The notes under the pieces were generated by a model, which saw only the letters and a list, made by a program, of their open reading frames with translations, searched no databases and was not told the origin of the DNA. From an uncultured SAR86 cluster bacterium (GTDB taxonomy: Bacteria > Pseudomonadota > Gammaproteobacteria > Magnimaribacterales > AG-339-G14): DNA of 64,000 nt. This document shows positions 62,103 through 64,000 of this stretch, piece after piece. The DNA is taken from positions 1 to 64,000 of the forward strand of contig CACMKG010000002.1 in assembly GCA_902614235.1 (NCBI GenBank), read 5' to 3'. Positions within the stretch are counted from its first letter, which is position 1. The number at the start of each line of letters is the position of its first letter. Position numbers and translations under genes: made by a program.

Positions 62103-63504
62103 ATTTCTTTTCTTTGTAGTGATCGAGAAGTTTTTCTAAAATTTCTACATCCTCTTCTGAATTTTCCTCAGTCAGAGACGTTTCAGCTTCTATAATGGCT
62201 TGATCTAAAGTTTGTCCTCGATCCTTAAGCCAAGGTCCCTTTGAAAAGAGTCTTGTCTTTACAAAAGACTCAAATCTATCAATCATTTCTTTAGAAGCAA
62301 ATTCTGGCTTTTGATAACAAACAATCCTCTCAGCTAATTCTCGATATCTTTCATCTTCGAAGCCCTCAATCAATTTAGCTTTTTCAGCCCATGGCGCTAA
62401 TTCAAACCTTTCCCTCCATAATTTATCAGCCTCCGAAGGAAAGCCATCATAGATCCTTTGCTCAACAATTTCTTGTGCTGGCCAATTAAATTGAGTTTCT
62501 CCTAAGACATTAGAAATTCTTTCTTGAAAATCTATATTTTCTTTTACTAACTTTGCTCTTTCTTCTAATTGCTTTTCTGGGACGTCTAAAAATTCAAACA
62601 AATTAGGTATGTTTTTTGCGTTAATAAGAGGAATAGTTTTATTGATTGCTATCTTTTTAAATGCACCTGATCTACCAAATTGTCCCTTTAGTTCGCTATC
62701 TTTCATTTCAAAAAGCTCCTTGGGATCAAAATACAGATCAAGAAGGATTATTTCGTTTTTATTGTTGGGATTTTGGCCACATGGCACAACAGGATAGGTA
62801 AATTTTTTACCGCCATATAACTCTCCTTGCATACAAAAAGGTTCTGAATTAAGTAGCTTCATACAACCTTCTTTAGATGATGCTGATACTGCAGAGGACC
62901 AAACTTCAGGAATTTTTTCTTTGATGACTCTTAGAAGGTTAATCATTAAATAACAGTCAACTACAGCATCATGTGCATTTTGAGCAGAAATTCCATTTTC
63001 TTCTGCAAGCAGTTCTAACTTATATTTTATTTTTCCTTCATCATCCGTAGGAAAAAGAATTTGATCGGAATAAAAATTAGCAATTATCATCATCACCACC
63101 ATTAAATCTATTCGACTAGCGCCATTTGTGTTGGTCATATAGGGGTCATAGAGATTCCAATAAAATTGTCTTCGTAATAACTCTTCATCAAATTTCATTC
63201 CATTGTAAGTTACATGAATTAAATTCTTTTCTTTGCTCCATAGTGACCATTTGTCTTTTAAAGTAGTCATCATATCAAGATGAGACATATTGCTATTTAA
63301 GCTATCTAGCTGTTTGTGAACTTTATATGCTCCTACTGTAGGAACAACCCAAGGCAAAACCTTTGAAGAAATATCCAATTCTTCTAAAACTTCAAAGTTT
63401 TCATCACTTAGAACAGATCCAATTTGAATAATTTGGGAAAACCAAGTATTCAAACCGGTGGTTTCCGTATCATTAAATACGTAGAGTTTATTTTCGTCGC
63501 TCAT
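62089..63504 (-). CDS. sbcB: Exodeoxyribonuclease I
   Basis: A 471-residue 3'-5' single-strand exonuclease of the DEDD family. The exonuclease motifs are FNDTETTGLN (Asp, Glu), a middle NGMKFDEELLRRQFYW, and HDAVVDCYLMINLL. The C-terminal SH3-like and helical parts typical of ExoI follow (QGELYGGKKFTYPVVPCG). It acts in mismatch repair and recombination. It converges on the CsiV-like gene with a 14-base overlap. Confidence 0.95.
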   Translation of the reverse strand: MSDENKLYVFNDTETTGLNTWFSQIIQIGSVLSDENFEVLEELDISSKVLPWVVPTVGAYKVHKQLDSLNSNMSHLDMMTTLKDKWSLWSKEKNLIHVTYNGMKFDEELLRRQFYWNLYDPYMTNTNGASRIDLMVVMMIIANFYSDQILFPTDDEGKIKYKLELLAEENGISAQNAHDAVVDCYLMINLLRVIKEKIPEVWSSAVSASSKEGCMKLLNSEPFCMQGELYGGKKFTYPVVPCGQNPNNKNEIILLDLYFDPKELFEMKDSELKGQFGRSGAFKKIAINKTIPLINAKNIPNLFEFLDVPEKQLEERAKLVKENIDFQERISNVLGETQFNWPAQEIVEQRIYDGFPSEADKLWRERFELAPWAEKAKLIEGFEDERYRELAERIVCYQKPEFASKEMIDRFESFVKTRLFSKGPWLKDRGQTLDQAIIEAETSLTEENSEEDVEILEKLLDHYKEKKSIYS

Positions 63505-63552
63505 TAATTTAATTATATTAAATAATTACGACAGATAGTGTCCAATGAAAGA

Positions 63553-64000
63553 CTATTTATAATAAGCGTTTTCTCTTTGAGAGTGATCGGTAGAGTCTAC
63601 TATTTCGGTTAATTCAGGAATATTATCTTTAAGAGTTTTTTCTACGCCGTCTCTGAGCGTTAAATCAACCATGCCACAACCTTGACATCCTCCACCGAAC
63701 CTTAAGACTGCTTTAGAATTTTCAATAACCTCGACTAAATGGACCTCTCCTCCGTGAGAAGCTAAAGAAGGATTTACCTCGCTGTATAGATAGTAATTAA
63801 TTTTATCTTCAATCGAGCTATCTTCTTTTAAATTCGGCGTCTTAGCGTTTGGCGCTCTTATTGTTAACTGACCCCCAAACTTATCGGGATTGTAATCAAC
63901 TTTAGTATCCTCTAAAAAAGGCAAGCTTAGATTTTCTAAATAAACTTTTATTTTTTTTAATTTTAAAAGTTTGTCATCTTTTTCCTGCTCCCCTTCTTTA
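63553..64000 (-). CDS. nfuA: Fe-S cluster carrier NfuA (5' part beyond window edge)
   Basis: The frame is open through the right edge, so this is the C-terminal part (148 codons visible). The carrier domain has [16 protein letters not shown] and the cluster-binding CxxC in [20 protein letters not shown]. Upstream residues ([20 protein letters not shown] and [12 protein letters not shown]) match the end of the degenerate A-type domain of E. coli NfuA. A TTG at 63924 gives a shorter frame but lies in the middle of this conserved stretch, so it is not the start. Confidence 0.93.
   Translation of the reverse strand, partial: KEGEQEKDDKLLKLKKIKVYLENLSLPFLEDTKVDYNPDKFGGQLTIRAPNAKTPNLKEDSSIEDKINYYLYSEVNPSLASHGGEVHLVEVIENSKAVLRFGGGCQGCGMVDLTLRDGVEKTLKDNIPELTEIVDSTDHSQRENAYYK

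Noticed and set aside
63553-63924. Complete 123-residue NfuA starting at TTG 63924
   Set aside because: The frame continues with conserved NfuA residues to the window edge.

Overview
This is an AT-rich, gene-dense window from a Gram-negative bacterium. It is most likely a streamlined marine gammaproteobacterium of the SAR86 type. That placement is inferred from lpxH, a complete Na+-NQR with apbE and nqrM, a type II secretion system (T2SS), TonB-dependent receptors, clpS-clpA next to infA and icd, and mfd followed by a CsiV-like gene; no marker gene was placed in a tree. Genes are tightly packed, with many ATGA or TAATG overlaps. Both edges cut a gene: uvrB on the left (last few codons missing) and nfuA on the right (N-terminal domain missing).

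Layout. 1-6.4 kb holds housekeeping genes: uvrB, tRNA-Asn, a Cas4/RecB-like nuclease, a CaCA antiporter, cysS, ppiB and lpxH. 6.4-20.3 kb is one long minus-strand run. It starts with the T2SS genes gspC-D-E-F-G-I-J-K-L-M-N and continues without a real gap into two hydrolases, a TauE-like permease, pdxJ and grxD. The prepilin peptidase gene is divergent. 21-38.6 kb is a phosphorus-acquisition region: PiT phosphate transporter, a 41-residue membrane protein, beta-propeller phytase, a TonB receptor, thioredoxin-type arsenate reductase, an aquaporin-like channel, a second TonB receptor with a 1016-residue two-domain lipoprotein, a small secreted protein, PPK2, Ppx/GppA, and phoR-phoB. 38.7-47.8 kb holds sixA, infA, clpA-clpS, icd, mnmA, purB and aceA. 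47.6-54.4 kb is nqrABCDEF-apbE-nqrM. The rest holds a long-form GAPDH, a paired acyl-CoA dehydrogenase, mfd, a CsiV-like gene, sbcB and nfuA.

Main proposal. The promoter region of the T2SS operon carries two TGTCA half-sites at 11-bp spacing, close to the classical PhoB box and pointing at gspC. Related 11-bp direct repeats lie upstream of PiT, the 41-residue protein, the TonB receptor/phytase pair, the lipoprotein/TonB receptor pair and the small secreted protein. PhoB and PhoR are encoded in the same window. I infer a phosphate-starvation module: PhoBR switches on a T2SS that exports phosphate-scavenging proteins (phytase and/or the lipoprotein), TonB receptors bring products across the outer membrane, PiT takes up phosphate, ArsC and the channel deal with arsenate taken up by mistake, and PPK2/Ppx handle polyphosphate. 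Phosphate-regulated T2SSs are known elsewhere (Hxc of Pseudomonas aeruginosa; secretion of the lipoprotein ElpS in Caulobacter), but this arrangement, its operators and several small genes look undescribed. All regulatory sites were found by eye.
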